13,371 nucleotides of DNA, taken from Anaerolineae bacterium (GTDB taxonomy: Bacteria > Chloroflexota > Anaerolineae > Aggregatilineales > Phototrophicaceae). Below, in pieces: positions 1-7,934 of this stretch. The notes beneath the pieces are model-generated. The model had not been told where the DNA came from and ran no database searches. It saw only the letters and a list, made by a program, of their open reading frames with translations. The stretch's first letter is position 1. The number at the start of each line of letters is the position of its first letter. The stretch covers positions 1 to 13,371 of the forward strand of contig JANQRM010000289.1 of NCBI GenBank assembly GCA_028284565.1. The letters are read 5' to 3'. The position numbers and the translations under genes are program-made.

Positions 1-736
<736 letters not shown>

Positions 737-866
737 TCAATTTGCTCCTTCATTCAATTGGTAAGGTGTCAATATGGATTGTGTTCAAAGTTTTAGGTCT
801 CAACACTGAGTTTACAACATTCAGGCGTGACTCACCATTAATCGTTTAATTTCGGACGATAAAATC

Positions 867-895
867 CTGACAAGGAGGGGACTTTCCTTTAGAAT
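867..895 (+). promoter_or_regulatory. Predicted sigma70-type promoter of the desulfurase-mnmA operon
   Basis: CTGACA (867-872) and TAGAAT (890-895) are separated by exactly 17 bases, each one mismatch from the -35 and -10 consensus. The start of transcription would fall near 902, giving a short leader of about 20 bases that contains a TAGGAA ribosome binding site just before ATG 924. The rest of the 734-923 divergent region shows no convincing minus-strand promoter for enolase and no riboswitch-like structure that I can recognise. Confidence 0.6.
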
Positions 896-923
896 ACTGT
901 CTTAACTATAAGTAGGAATTGGT

Positions 924-2087
924 ATGACACACATCTATTTGGACCATTCAGCAACAACTCCCACAGACCCACGTGTGGTCGACGCGATGCTTCCCTATTT
1001 TACGGAGGTCTACGGCAACCCATCCTCAGTGCATCAGCAGGGACAACAAGCAGAACGGGCGATTGAATCTGCACGTCGGACGATCGCGGAGTTTTTGAAT
1101 TGCGAGCCCAGTGGAATTGTCTTTACAAGCTGTGGCTCAGAGAGCGATAACTTGGCAATAAAAGGGGTCGCATGGTCAGAAGCCTTTGCCGATAAACCCA
1201 AGCGACTGATTACCACACCCATTGAGCATCCCGCAGTGAGCAAGACTATTCAGCAACTCACTGAAATAGGTGAATTTAAGAAGTTGATTGTACCTGTCGA
1301 TTCGGATGGTTTTATCGATATTGATGCATTTGAAGGAGCCTGTCGAGATGGTGCGTTGTTAACGAGTATCATCTATGCGAATAACGAGCTTGGTACGATT
1401 CAACCTATCGCCCAATTAGCCGAAATTGCTCGACGATATGGAGTGTTGTTTCATACAGATGCGGTCCAAGCTGGTGGACAACTCTCGCTTGATGTTCAAG
1501 CATTGGGGGTGGACATGCTGAGTTTATCCGCCCATAAATTTTATGGTCCGAAAGGTGCAGGCTTGCTTTACGTGCGAAATGGCATTCAACTGAATCCAAG
1601 TCAGAGTGGTGGCAGTCATGAGCAAGGACGACGTGCTGGGACGCATAATACTCCCTTAATTGTTGGGATGGCAAAAGCTCTGGAATTGGCTTATTCGGAT
1701 GACCGTGTTGACCATTTCACAGCGATGCGTGACCGCCTGATTGATGGTGTTTTGACTACGATTCCGAACACCAAATTAACAGGGCATTCAGAAACTCGCT
1801 TGCCTTCACATGCGAGTTTTGTGATTGAAGGAGTAGATGGTAATTCACTCCTGATGCATCTGGATATGAACGGGGTGTCAGGGAGTAGTGGCTCTGCCTG
1901 TAAAACGGGCAATCCTGAACCCTCTGATGTGTTGTTGGCAGTGGGATATTCACCAGAAAACGCATTGAGTGGCTTACGTCTGACAGTGGGTAAGCAGACA
2001 ACAGCCGATGCTATAGACAATGCAGTTGAGATTCTAGCTAAATCTGTCCAAACTTTGCGTCAGTTGAATCACGAGTTAGCAACATGA
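924..2087 (+). CDS. Cysteine desulfurase (NifS/IscS class V aminotransferase family)
   Basis: PLP enzyme that removes sulfur from L-cysteine as an enzyme-bound persulfide, giving alanine. At 387 residues it is the usual family length. Visible motifs are YLDHSATTP (5-13), GNPSSVH (31-37), EHPAV with PLP-stacking His102, HTDAVQ (Asp179, Gln182), SAHKFYGPKG with the PLP Schiff-base Lys205, GRRAGTHN (235-242), and SGSACKTGN with catalytic Cys326. Its stop overlaps the mnmA start as ATGA (2084-2087), so the two are translationally coupled. Adjacent desulfurase-mnmA pairs are known, for example yrvO-mnmA in Bacillus, where the desulfurase is dedicated to tRNA thiolation. No scaffold gene (iscU/sufU) is next to it, which favours this role, although a general IscS role cannot be excluded. 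A TAGGAA ribosome binding site precedes ATG 924. Confidence 0.95.
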   Translation: MTHIYLDHSATTPTDPRVVDAMLPYFTEVYGNPSSVHQQGQQAERAIESARRTIAEFLNCEPSGIVFTSCGSESDNLAIKGVAWSEAFADKPKRLITTPIEHPAVSKTIQQLTEIGEFKKLIVPVDSDGFIDIDAFEGACRDGALLTSIIYANNELGTIQPIAQLAEIARRYGVLFHTDAVQAGGQLSLDVQALGVDMLSLSAHKFYGPKGAGLLYVRNGIQLNPSQSGGSHEQGRRAGTHNTPLIVGMAKALELAYSDDRVDHFTAMRDRLIDGVLTTIPNTKLTGHSETRLPSHASFVIEGVDGNSLLMHLDMNGVSGSSGSACKTGNPEPSDVLLAVGYSPENALSGLRLTVGKQTTADAIDNAVEILAKSVQTLRQLNHELAT

Positions 2088-3178
2088 TAAAGAAAGAGCG
2101 AGTTGTCGTTGCAATGAGTGGCGGTGTAGATAGCTCGGTTGCGGCAGCGTTATTGGTTGAACAAGGCTACGAAGTCGTCGGCATGATGATGCGCCTGTGG
2201 TCGGATGATGCGATGGGTGGTGATGCGCATAATCGGTGCTGTACGCCAGAGCAGGTGGCAGATGCGCGTCGGATCGCGGATTTACTCGGTATCCCGTTTT
2301 ATGTATTGGATACGAAAGGTGTCTTCCGCAATACGGTGGTGCAATATTTTATCGACCAGCATCGTGCAGGATTTACGCCAAATCCCTGCATGGAATGCAA
2401 TCGTCACATCCGCTTCGATTGGTTGCTCAAGAATGCACTCGCCTTGGATGCCGACTATCTGGCGACGGGGCATTATGCGCGGATTGACCAATCTGAAAAC
2501 AGACAATATCGCCTCCGCAAAGGGCTGGATGAGAACAAAGACCAAAGCTATGTTTTGAGTGTGATGGGGCAGAATCAACTCAGTCAAACTCTGTTTCCAG
2601 TGGGAAAGTATCCCAAAAGTAAGGTCCGTGAGTTGGCACTGAAGTATAACCTCAATGTGGAGAGCAAGAAGGATAGTCAAGACCTGTGTTTCTTGGGAAA
2701 CAGTGACTATCGACAATTTTTGACACTTCATGCATCGGAGATTATGCAAGCAGGTCCCATCGTCCGCAAAAATGGCGAAGTCATTGGTGAGCATCAGGGC
2801 TTGTCAAATTATACAATTGGTCAGCGCAAAGGTTTGGGCGTGTCTTTCAACGAACCCTTGTATGTCTTAGCGATGAACCCGTATAAAAATGCGCTCGTCG
2901 TTGGGACACGTGATGAACTCGGACGCGATACTTTAACAGCAAGTCGTGTGAATTGGGTGAGTGGAATTGTGCCGACAGAACCATTCGTTGCAGATGTGAA
3001 GATACGTTACAAATCAAAAACGCAACAGGGGTTTGTTGAACCGATTGGGGATGACGCATTCCGTGTGACATTGGATGAACCCTTACGCGATATTGCACCC
3101 GGACAAGGGGCTGTGGTGTATAATGGCGATGTTTGCTTAGGTGGTGGCGTGATTGATAAATTCGAGCACCAGAATTAG
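2084..3178 (+). CDS. mnmA: tRNA-specific 2-thiouridylase MnmA
   Basis: Activates U34 of tRNA Lys/Glu/Gln anticodons with ATP and inserts sulfur to make 2-thiouridine, receiving persulfide sulfur from a cysteine desulfurase (here probably the gene just upstream). The 364 residues match family length. Seen in order: PP-loop SGGVDSS (12-18) for ATP; MRLW and RCCTPEQVADAR (51-62), typical of MnmA; NPCMECNRHIRF with catalytic Cys102; GHYARI (129-134); KDQSYVLS (152-159), the tRNA-contact region; DSQDLCFLG with the second catalytic Cys202; GQRKGLG (246-252); then the C-terminal beta-barrel region. Start ATG 2084 lies inside the previous gene's stop (ATGA). The stop TAG (3176-3178) overlaps the TAA of the converging gene by four coding bases in total. 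The assignment is secure. Confidence 0.97.
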   Translation: MIKKERVVVAMSGGVDSSVAAALLVEQGYEVVGMMMRLWSDDAMGGDAHNRCCTPEQVADARRIADLLGIPFYVLDTKGVFRNTVVQYFIDQHRAGFTPNPCMECNRHIRFDWLLKNALALDADYLATGHYARIDQSENRQYRLRKGLDENKDQSYVLSVMGQNQLSQTLFPVGKYPKSKVRELALKYNLNVESKKDSQDLCFLGNSDYRQFLTLHASEIMQAGPIVRKNGEVIGEHQGLSNYTIGQRKGLGVSFNEPLYVLAMNPYKNALVVGTRDELGRDTLTASRVNWVSGIVPTEPFVADVKIRYKSKTQQGFVEPIGDDAFRVTLDEPLRDIAPGQGAVVYNGDVCLGGGVIDKFEHQN

Positions 3179-3194
3179 GGCAGAATATCAATCA
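3150..3194. repeat. Inverted repeat spanning the two convergent stop codons
   Basis: TGATTGATA (3150-3158) is repeated in inverted form as TATCAATCA (3186-3194). Inside it is a second inverted pair, AATTC (3159-3163) and GAATT (3172-3176), around an 8-base loop. Together they could form an AT-rich hairpin with a one-sided bulge centred on the overlapping mnmA and membrane-protein stops. There is no run of T after either arm, so it is not a standard intrinsic terminator. It could weakly separate the convergent transcripts, or be chance. Confidence 0.3.
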
Positions 3195-5694
3195 ATTGTC
3201 CGAGTTGGATGCGATTATCGTCTCTAAGTTCCCCATCTTGTGTAACTATCAAATTGACAAAATCGGGTTGGGTATACATGCCGGCGGTCAGTGTGACATT
3301 GTCTAGTGACTTATTGCCAAACTCCAAGAGATGTTCTGTTCTGATTATTTCGTCTGTGTCCCAGATAAAGGTGGGGTATTGCCCACCCCATGGACGTAAA
3401 TCGCTCTGTGTGATGATGTCACCATTTTCATCCAATGCGTGAACAAAGACGGTTGCATCAATGTTGGGACGATTGACTGTCGTTTTCCAATAGAGGCTAA
3501 TGATAACGTTATCTTCATCGGCAAAATACTCAAAATCCATGGCTATAAGCGAGAAGGTATTATTGAGTGTCGCATCCAATAAGATGGCATTTTCACTTGG
3601 CATCGGTTGTTCGGCTTGCGGAACTTTAATCCAAACGACGGTTACGGCATTGTTGACCGTTTCTCTGATTAAGCTCTGAGCAGGAATACGGTCACTGTTT
3701 GCGTAATATAAGCCAGTGATAAGGCGATAAGCTCCAGCTGGTAGTGAATTCGATAACGTGATGGCATGTGTATCGGGCACAAGGTCAACGGTTTGCCAGA
3801 TACTTGCGGGATACAGCCAGCGGTGAATGAGTTTGTCATTGCCTTGTACTCCATCAATAGCTTCCCAATTTTGTGTCACCAATTGCAAGAAGGCGATGTA
3901 TTCATGTCCAATTTGACGATTCAGCGACCATAGTAAAGTGTATTCAAAGGTTTGATTATTGTCTGATTGAATGGTATCTGCACCATACCATCTAGTAAGT
4001 TCCAATTCGCCATCCCCAAAAGTAGCGATTGCTGTGTCACGACTTTCAGATGTTTCATATTCTAGGTTGAGATTGTCAATGGATTTCGCATAGCCAAGAA
4101 AAGTTAGTTGGTTTCCGTTCCCTCTAATCTCTGTTCCTGCTTCAATATCAGCAATCAAGTCTTCTTGAAATTCCTCTGACAAGGGTGGAAGCAGAGTAAT
4201 TGTAGCATCTTGAAGCAAAGCGAAATCGCTCGTTTCACGCATCACATCGCCTAATTCAAGCGAGTAGGGGATAACCAATTTTGTGTTCTCTGGTAATGAA
4301 ACCACTTGCGCCGTATCAACATTAGGGAAGGAATCCAATAACCATGCACGAGTCGTCGCACGATTTAGCTCATCAATAGGAATCAACAATGGATTATTGT
4401 GTTGTTCAACCCAGCCGGCGAAGGTAAGACGGTCTGTGCGGAAGAACCATTCATTGTGATTAAGGTCGAATCCATAAACTGACCATCGTTGCCAGCTATC
4501 TGCCTCTTCCCAATAAACTCGATAGGTCTGAAAAGCAGTTATGGCTTCGCTAAATAGAAGGATGATTAAGACGGTCAGAATGGCTATTGACGGCTGATAC
4601 CGATATTTTTTCGTGAACTTCAATATCAGCCATAAGACAAACCCAATCCCCACCCCGATAACCAATGGAATGACCGCGAATTCTCCAACAATCCGCAAGC
4701 CATGCGGGATTTCATCCGTTAGCAAGACTGGCAGTGAAGGAACGATCAATAGTCCACCGATAAACCATGATGAAGGATGTTTCAATCGGATAATAAGTAC
4801 GATTAATCCCAACATAAAAAGGGGGAACATCATGTCGGATAGCAAGGGGGCATGCGCGACATTGTATTGCGGATTAATATCGCCTTTTTGAAAAAATTGT
4901 GAGAGTAATAATTCAAATCGTTGGTTAAATGATGTAAAGGTTGCACTTTCAGATACGTTGCTTGCACGTCCGACAACATTAACAGGATTTTGAATGAGCA
5001 ACAGCAGTACGGGTATCATCAATATGAATAAGACGACCCCGACACTCACTAATCGAGGCAACCATTGTTTGATTTTCTGATATCGAAAAATGAGCAAGCC
5101 AATCCCAAGCGGAATAAAGGCAAATGGCAACATAAATGATGCAGTATAAGTATAGAGTGCAATCGCCAACCAAAATCCAGCCCAGATAAAATCTCGCCAT
5201 CGATGGGTTCGTAATCCACGCATCAGGAAACCAATCATCAGTAGCATCCATAAGGGCTGAGGCACAGCGCGATAGGTGGATCTTGTCACGGTGAGATGAC
5301 TGAGCATCACAGCCAGCACAATCATGGAGGCAAGCCCAGCGATTTTTCGATGTGTTGGATGTAAATCGGCAAGACTTTGTGTGGTTGCCCAGTAGGCAGA
5401 GGCTATCGTCAACAAACCAAAGAATGATGAAACCAGCCGATATGCCCAAATAGAATCCCCAAATAAAGTCCCGCCGACTGCTTGAAAGAGGCGAAAGAGG
5501 GGTTCTGGACGACCTTGATCTTGATAAAGCGGAAAATTTCCCGTTGTGCGGATATGGAAGGCATCAATAACATTGACGGCTTCATCATTGCTAATGCCGG
5601 GCGGATATAAGTCTAAATCAAAGAGGCGCAACCAGAATCCGGCGAGCAGTGTGAGGATGATGAATCCCCAGATGATGCTATTTGTCACTTTCAC
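3175..5694 (-). CDS. GT-C/GT39-like integral membrane glycosyltransferase with two beta-sandwich ectodomains
   Basis: An 839-residue polytopic membrane protein. The first helix (about 7-25) is followed by the extracytoplasmic segment DLYPPGISNDEA with the acidic pair Asp37-Glu38, the usual catalytic-loop position in GT-C enzymes of the PMT/ArnT/RgtABCD type, which use polyprenyl-phosphate sugars. About ten further hydrophobic segments extend to roughly residue 390. Residues about 395-839 form an extracytoplasmic tail that appears to contain two related beta-sandwich units (about 555-690 and 705-839); the second includes ATVFVHALDENGD and GGQYPTFIW, a style I associate with Chloroflexota GT39-like proteins. 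Donor and acceptor are unknown; cell-envelope or protein glycosylation is the likely role. The start is GTG (5694), 3 bases after the prepilin peptidase stop, without a clear Shine-Dalgarno, so translation probably depends on coupling. Confidence 0.75.
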   Translation of the reverse strand: MKVTNSIIWGFIILTLLAGFWLRLFDLDLYPPGISNDEAVNVIDAFHIRTTGNFPLYQDQGRPEPLFRLFQAVGGTLFGDSIWAYRLVSSFFGLLTIASAYWATTQSLADLHPTHRKIAGLASMIVLAVMLSHLTVTRSTYRAVPQPLWMLLMIGFLMRGLRTHRWRDFIWAGFWLAIALYTYTASFMLPFAFIPLGIGLLIFRYQKIKQWLPRLVSVGVVLFILMIPVLLLLIQNPVNVVGRASNVSESATFTSFNQRFELLLSQFFQKGDINPQYNVAHAPLLSDMMFPLFMLGLIVLIIRLKHPSSWFIGGLLIVPSLPVLLTDEIPHGLRIVGEFAVIPLVIGVGIGFVLWLILKFTKKYRYQPSIAILTVLIILLFSEAITAFQTYRVYWEEADSWQRWSVYGFDLNHNEWFFRTDRLTFAGWVEQHNNPLLIPIDELNRATTRAWLLDSFPNVDTAQVVSLPENTKLVIPYSLELGDVMRETSDFALLQDATITLLPPLSEEFQEDLIADIEAGTEIRGNGNQLTFLGYAKSIDNLNLEYETSESRDTAIATFGDGELELTRWYGADTIQSDNNQTFEYTLLWSLNRQIGHEYIAFLQLVTQNWEAIDGVQGNDKLIHRWLYPASIWQTVDLVPDTHAITLSNSLPAGAYRLITGLYYANSDRIPAQSLIRETVNNAVTVVWIKVPQAEQPMPSENAILLDATLNNTFSLIAMDFEYFADEDNVIISLYWKTTVNRPNIDATVFVHALDENGDIITQSDLRPWGGQYPTFIWDTDEIIRTEHLLEFGNKSLDNVTLTAGMYTQPDFVNLIVTQDGELRDDNRIQLGQLIDILP

Positions 5695-5697
5695 AAG

Positions 5698-6567
5698 CTA
5701 ATAGCCAAGCAATGCCATTCGGACTTGGTCACTGAAAAGAAGGCAGATGATGGTTGCGATGACGATATAGGGACCATAGGGAATCGCAGTAAAAAGATTA
5801 TAACGACCACTAAGTAGTTGCCTGATAATGAGATAGGTAAATGCGCCTAATGCACCTAAAAAGACGGTAATAAACATCGACAGAATGACCAATTGAAAAC
5901 CTAAAACAAAGCCAGTGACGGTTGACATCATCACATCTCCAAAGCCAAAGGCAACAGTGTTGATTTTCTCTCCGCGCATACTACCCATAATATGCGTGAA
6001 TAGAAATCCGCCTTGATAAAGGACAAAAAACACAACAAAGCCGACGACAGCACCGGCAAGCGCACTCTGAATATTCGGCTGGGGCTGGGGAACAAGTAAG
6101 GCATCAGCAATTGCCAATCCCATCGTAGGAACAGTGACCACATGCAAAATCAATTTATGCTCTATGTCGATGACGATAATCAGCATGAAAATCGCCATAT
6201 AAACCAACCAGAAAATCAACTGAATCGTTGTCATATCGGCGTGGTCACGACTAACTAACAACGTGAGTACCATGAGAAAAGCTGTACCAATCTCTGTTAG
6301 AGGATACCGCCATGAAAGTTTCGGCTCGCTGGTATAATAGCGTTTTCGCTTTTGCTCATCGGGGATAGCCTCATCAGGTGTTTTTGGAGTACGAGCATTA
6401 AATAAGAAGGCTGTAGTGCCTAGCCAAGCAGTGAGAGGTCGCGGTGTGCCATCAGGATAGGTTGGTAAGCCCACTCGACGGCGGTAGGGGAGGTCATCGG
6501 CTAGTGCATTTACCAATCCACCAGCCAATATTCCAATGATTGCGACCAAAATAAGTTCGATAACCAT
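5698..6567 (-). CDS. Type IV prepilin peptidase (A24 aspartic protease family)
   Basis: Membrane aspartyl protease that cleaves the leader from type IV pilin-like or Flp/Tad pilin precursors. The 289 residues hold about seven hydrophobic segments. Both catalytic aspartates are visible: Asp134 in IDIEHKLI after the third helix, and Asp211 in FGFGDV (GxGD motif). GGLVNALADDLPYR (16-29) and SWRYPLTE (85-92) match the family's N-terminal and cytoplasmic loop signatures. The two CxxC zinc pairs of classical PilD enzymes are absent, and the usual Lys after GxGDV is Met. A GAGGAA ribosome binding site overlaps the upstream stop, 5 bases before the ATG. No pilin or pilus-assembly gene is in the window, so its substrates must be encoded elsewhere. 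The family assignment is secure; the substrate is not known. Confidence 0.88.
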   Translation of the reverse strand: MVIELILVAIIGILAGGLVNALADDLPYRRRVGLPTYPDGTPRPLTAWLGTTAFLFNARTPKTPDEAIPDEQKRKRYYTSEPKLSWRYPLTEIGTAFLMVLTLLVSRDHADMTTIQLIFWLVYMAIFMLIIVIDIEHKLILHVVTVPTMGLAIADALLVPQPQPNIQSALAGAVVGFVVFFVLYQGGFLFTHIMGSMRGEKINTVAFGFGDVMMSTVTGFVLGFQLVILSMFITVFLGALGAFTYLIIRQLLSGRYNLFTAIPYGPYIVIATIICLLFSDQVRMALLGY

Positions 6568-6577
6568 ATTTTCCTCA

Positions 6578-7129
6578 TTAGGGAGTGGGAGTCAACAAGG
6601 GTGCAGGGGGCAACAATGAGAATGAAATCGCCAATAAGATTAGCACGGCTAGCCCCGCTGAAATCATGATAGCCCATTTTTGAGCATTCGACAGTAGGAT
6701 ACCCTTAAGATTTTCGGCGGATTGAGTATCAATCACAATATCGACGGGATTCACTTGACCATCCTTAATCTCCCATGCCTGCAAACGAGGTGGATAGTGT
6801 TTCAAGCTGATGATGAGTTGAATCGCTTTTGGATACTGCCACTCGGCAACATCAGTTGGAGATGGAATCGGGTCACTATTAGGATGAGAGTGGAAAATAG
6901 CGAGGAGCTGTTGCTCTTGTTCGTCAATGGATTTAAGAGCTTGAAGCAGTTGTGTTGGCTCCATTTGATAGTGGAGTGCTGGATTTTCAGAGATATTGTC
7001 GATGGGAATAATCTGTTTGGCTTCATATCCGATGCCGACTATCAATCCACAGACTTCATACGGCTTCCTGTCGAGGGCAAGTTGGGCGAGTTCTCGCATC
7101 TGTTGATGACTGAGACGAAGGAATGACAT
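6578..7129 (-). CDS. JAMM/MPN+ (Mov34) zinc metalloprotease with C-terminal membrane anchor
   Basis: A zinc isopeptidase-type hydrolase of the JAB/MPN+ fold, 183 residues. The full JAMM signature is present: Glu25 (PYEVCGLIVG), His80-Ser-His82, seven residues, Ser90, two residues, Asp93 (in FHSHPNSDPIPSPTD). The catalytic domain covers about 1-135. Residues 152-174 are a hydrophobic helix followed by a short Pro/Thr-rich end, so the protein appears tail-anchored with its active site in the cytoplasm. Bacterial relatives cut ubiquitin-like carriers, for example Mec+, which releases cysteine from CysO. No ubiquitin-like gene ending in Gly-Gly is seen here, so the substrate is unknown. The ATG overlaps the upstream stop (TAATG), indicating coupling with the beta-rich protein gene. 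Confidence 0.85.
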   Translation of the reverse strand: MSFLRLSHQQMRELAQLALDRKPYEVCGLIVGIGYEAKQIIPIDNISENPALHYQMEPTQLLQALKSIDEQEQQLLAIFHSHPNSDPIPSPTDVAEWQYPKAIQLIISLKHYPPRLQAWEIKDGQVNPVDIVIDTQSAENLKGILLSNAQKWAIMISAGLAVLILLAISFSLLPPAPLLTPTP

Positions 7130-7491
7130 TAGCTTTCAAATGGTGGAACAGTGAACGAAGTTTCGGCTTCATCTTGGGGTGGATTGCGTTCCTCATAATA
7201 GAGTTCAGCAGATAATGTATAGTCACCAGCAGGATCATCCTTACCCCGAATATGCATCGTAAATTCCATGTCATAATGCATGGTAGCGATGATGTCTAAG
7301 TCGCTGACCATTGTGCCATCTTCATCTCGCGCGACCAGAATAAGATTGGGACGTTCTTGAAAAGGTGTGACTTTAATTTCGATAAATATCCGAAAGCGGT
7401 CAGGGTAGGGGATGGCTTTCAATTCCTCAATCTTGATCTTGTGTTTCGGCTGTGGAACCAGATTGGGGTCATTAAATAGTGGGATTTCCAT
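7129..7491 (-). CDS. Small beta-rich protein of unknown function
   Basis: A 120-residue protein that I do not recognise. It has no signal peptide, no hydrophobic helix and no cysteine. Alternating polar/hydrophobic stretches such as FRIFIEIKVTPF, NLILVARDEDG, FTMHIRG and YTLSAELYYEE suggest an immunoglobulin-like or C2-like beta sandwich. The start (NDPNLVPQP) and end are Pro-rich. It is acidic overall. It is tied to the JAMM gene by a TAATG stop/start overlap and follows the ACT gene by 2 bases, so it is expressed with both; a partner or regulatory subunit of the membrane-anchored protease is a reasonable but untested guess. A GAGG lies about 13 bases before the ATG, a rather long spacing. 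Confidence 0.7.
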   Translation of the reverse strand: MEIPLFNDPNLVPQPKHKIKIEELKAIPYPDRFRIFIEIKVTPFQERPNLILVARDEDGTMVSDLDIIATMHYDMEFTMHIRGKDDPAGDYTLSAELYYEERNPPQDEAETSFTVPPFES

Positions 7492-7493
7492 AA

Positions 7494-7931
7494 TCAGTGA
7501 TTTGCCTCAATAAGTTGTTGGAGGGCGGACTGTGCTTTGTCGAAATGCTCCATAGGCACGAAGATATGATCGCGTGAAAATGCCGCGAAGGGAAAGATGG
7601 GGATGTTGTTCTCAGCCAGTATTGCGCTGACCTTTGCCATAAAACCGATAAGTGTCGGTTCGAGTTCAATATCAAATGTGAGCAGGCGATAACGGGTTTC
7701 ACTCAATGTCGCGGATGAAAGACGCTTGCTGAATTGGTCGTAGGCATCTTCGGGTAACATGAGGGTAACTTCATCTTTGTCCACTAATAAACCACAAAAC
7801 GGGATATTGGTTTCTGCGACGATTCCGGCGGCAAGCACAACCGCGTTCGCAGGTAATTGAAGGTAGACATACTCGATGTCATCTGAGTATAAGGTTGTCG
7901 AATTCAGGGCTTCTTCTAACGTTTGTGACAT
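7494..7931 (-). CDS. ACT-domain protein (ACT_7/CASTOR-like), probable amino-acid sensor
   Basis: A 145-residue cytoplasmic protein without membrane segments. The C-terminal half (about 80-140) has the pattern of ACT_7 domains: a strand, a helix with VSAILAENNIPIFPFAAF, then DHIFVPMEHFDKAQSALQQL. The N-terminal half (about 18-65) looks like a second, degenerate ACT unit (YVYLQLPANAVV to DEVTLMLPEDAY), so it may be a tandem pair as in other ACT_7/CASTOR-type proteins. ACT domains bind amino acids at interfaces and control enzymes or regulators. It sits 3 bases after the SbnI/SerK-like gene and 2 bases before the beta-rich gene, inside one operon. Sensing serine, cysteine or a related amino acid for the neighbouring kinase is an inference from position only. 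Start ATG 7931 has a GAG 6 bases upstream. Confidence 0.8.
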   Translation of the reverse strand: MSQTLEEALNSTTLYSDDIEYVYLQLPANAVVLAAGIVAETNIPFCGLLVDKDEVTLMLPEDAYDQFSKRLSSATLSETRYRLLTFDIELEPTLIGFMAKVSAILAENNIPIFPFAAFSRDHIFVPMEHFDKAQSALQQLIEANH

Positions 7932-7934
7932 GAT

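Noticed and set aside
2282..2794. 170-codon minus-strand frame inside mnmA
   Set aside because: It is antisense to the conserved MnmA core, has no recognisable motif and no convincing ribosome binding site.
4979..5449. 156-codon minus-strand frame inside the GT-C gene
   Set aside because: It is an alternate frame of a region whose main frame gives clear membrane helices; its Cys/His/Trp-rich product is typical of a shadow frame.
6722..7126. 134-codon plus-strand frame opposite the JAMM gene
   Set aside because: The minus strand encodes a perfect JAMM motif there; the plus frame has no family resemblance.
6578..7491. Bacterial ubiquitin-like conjugation operon (E1, E2, Ubl, JAB)
   Set aside because: Only the JAMM protein is present. 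The 120-residue neighbour lacks an E2 cysteine motif and does not end in Gly-Gly, and no E1-like gene is in the window.
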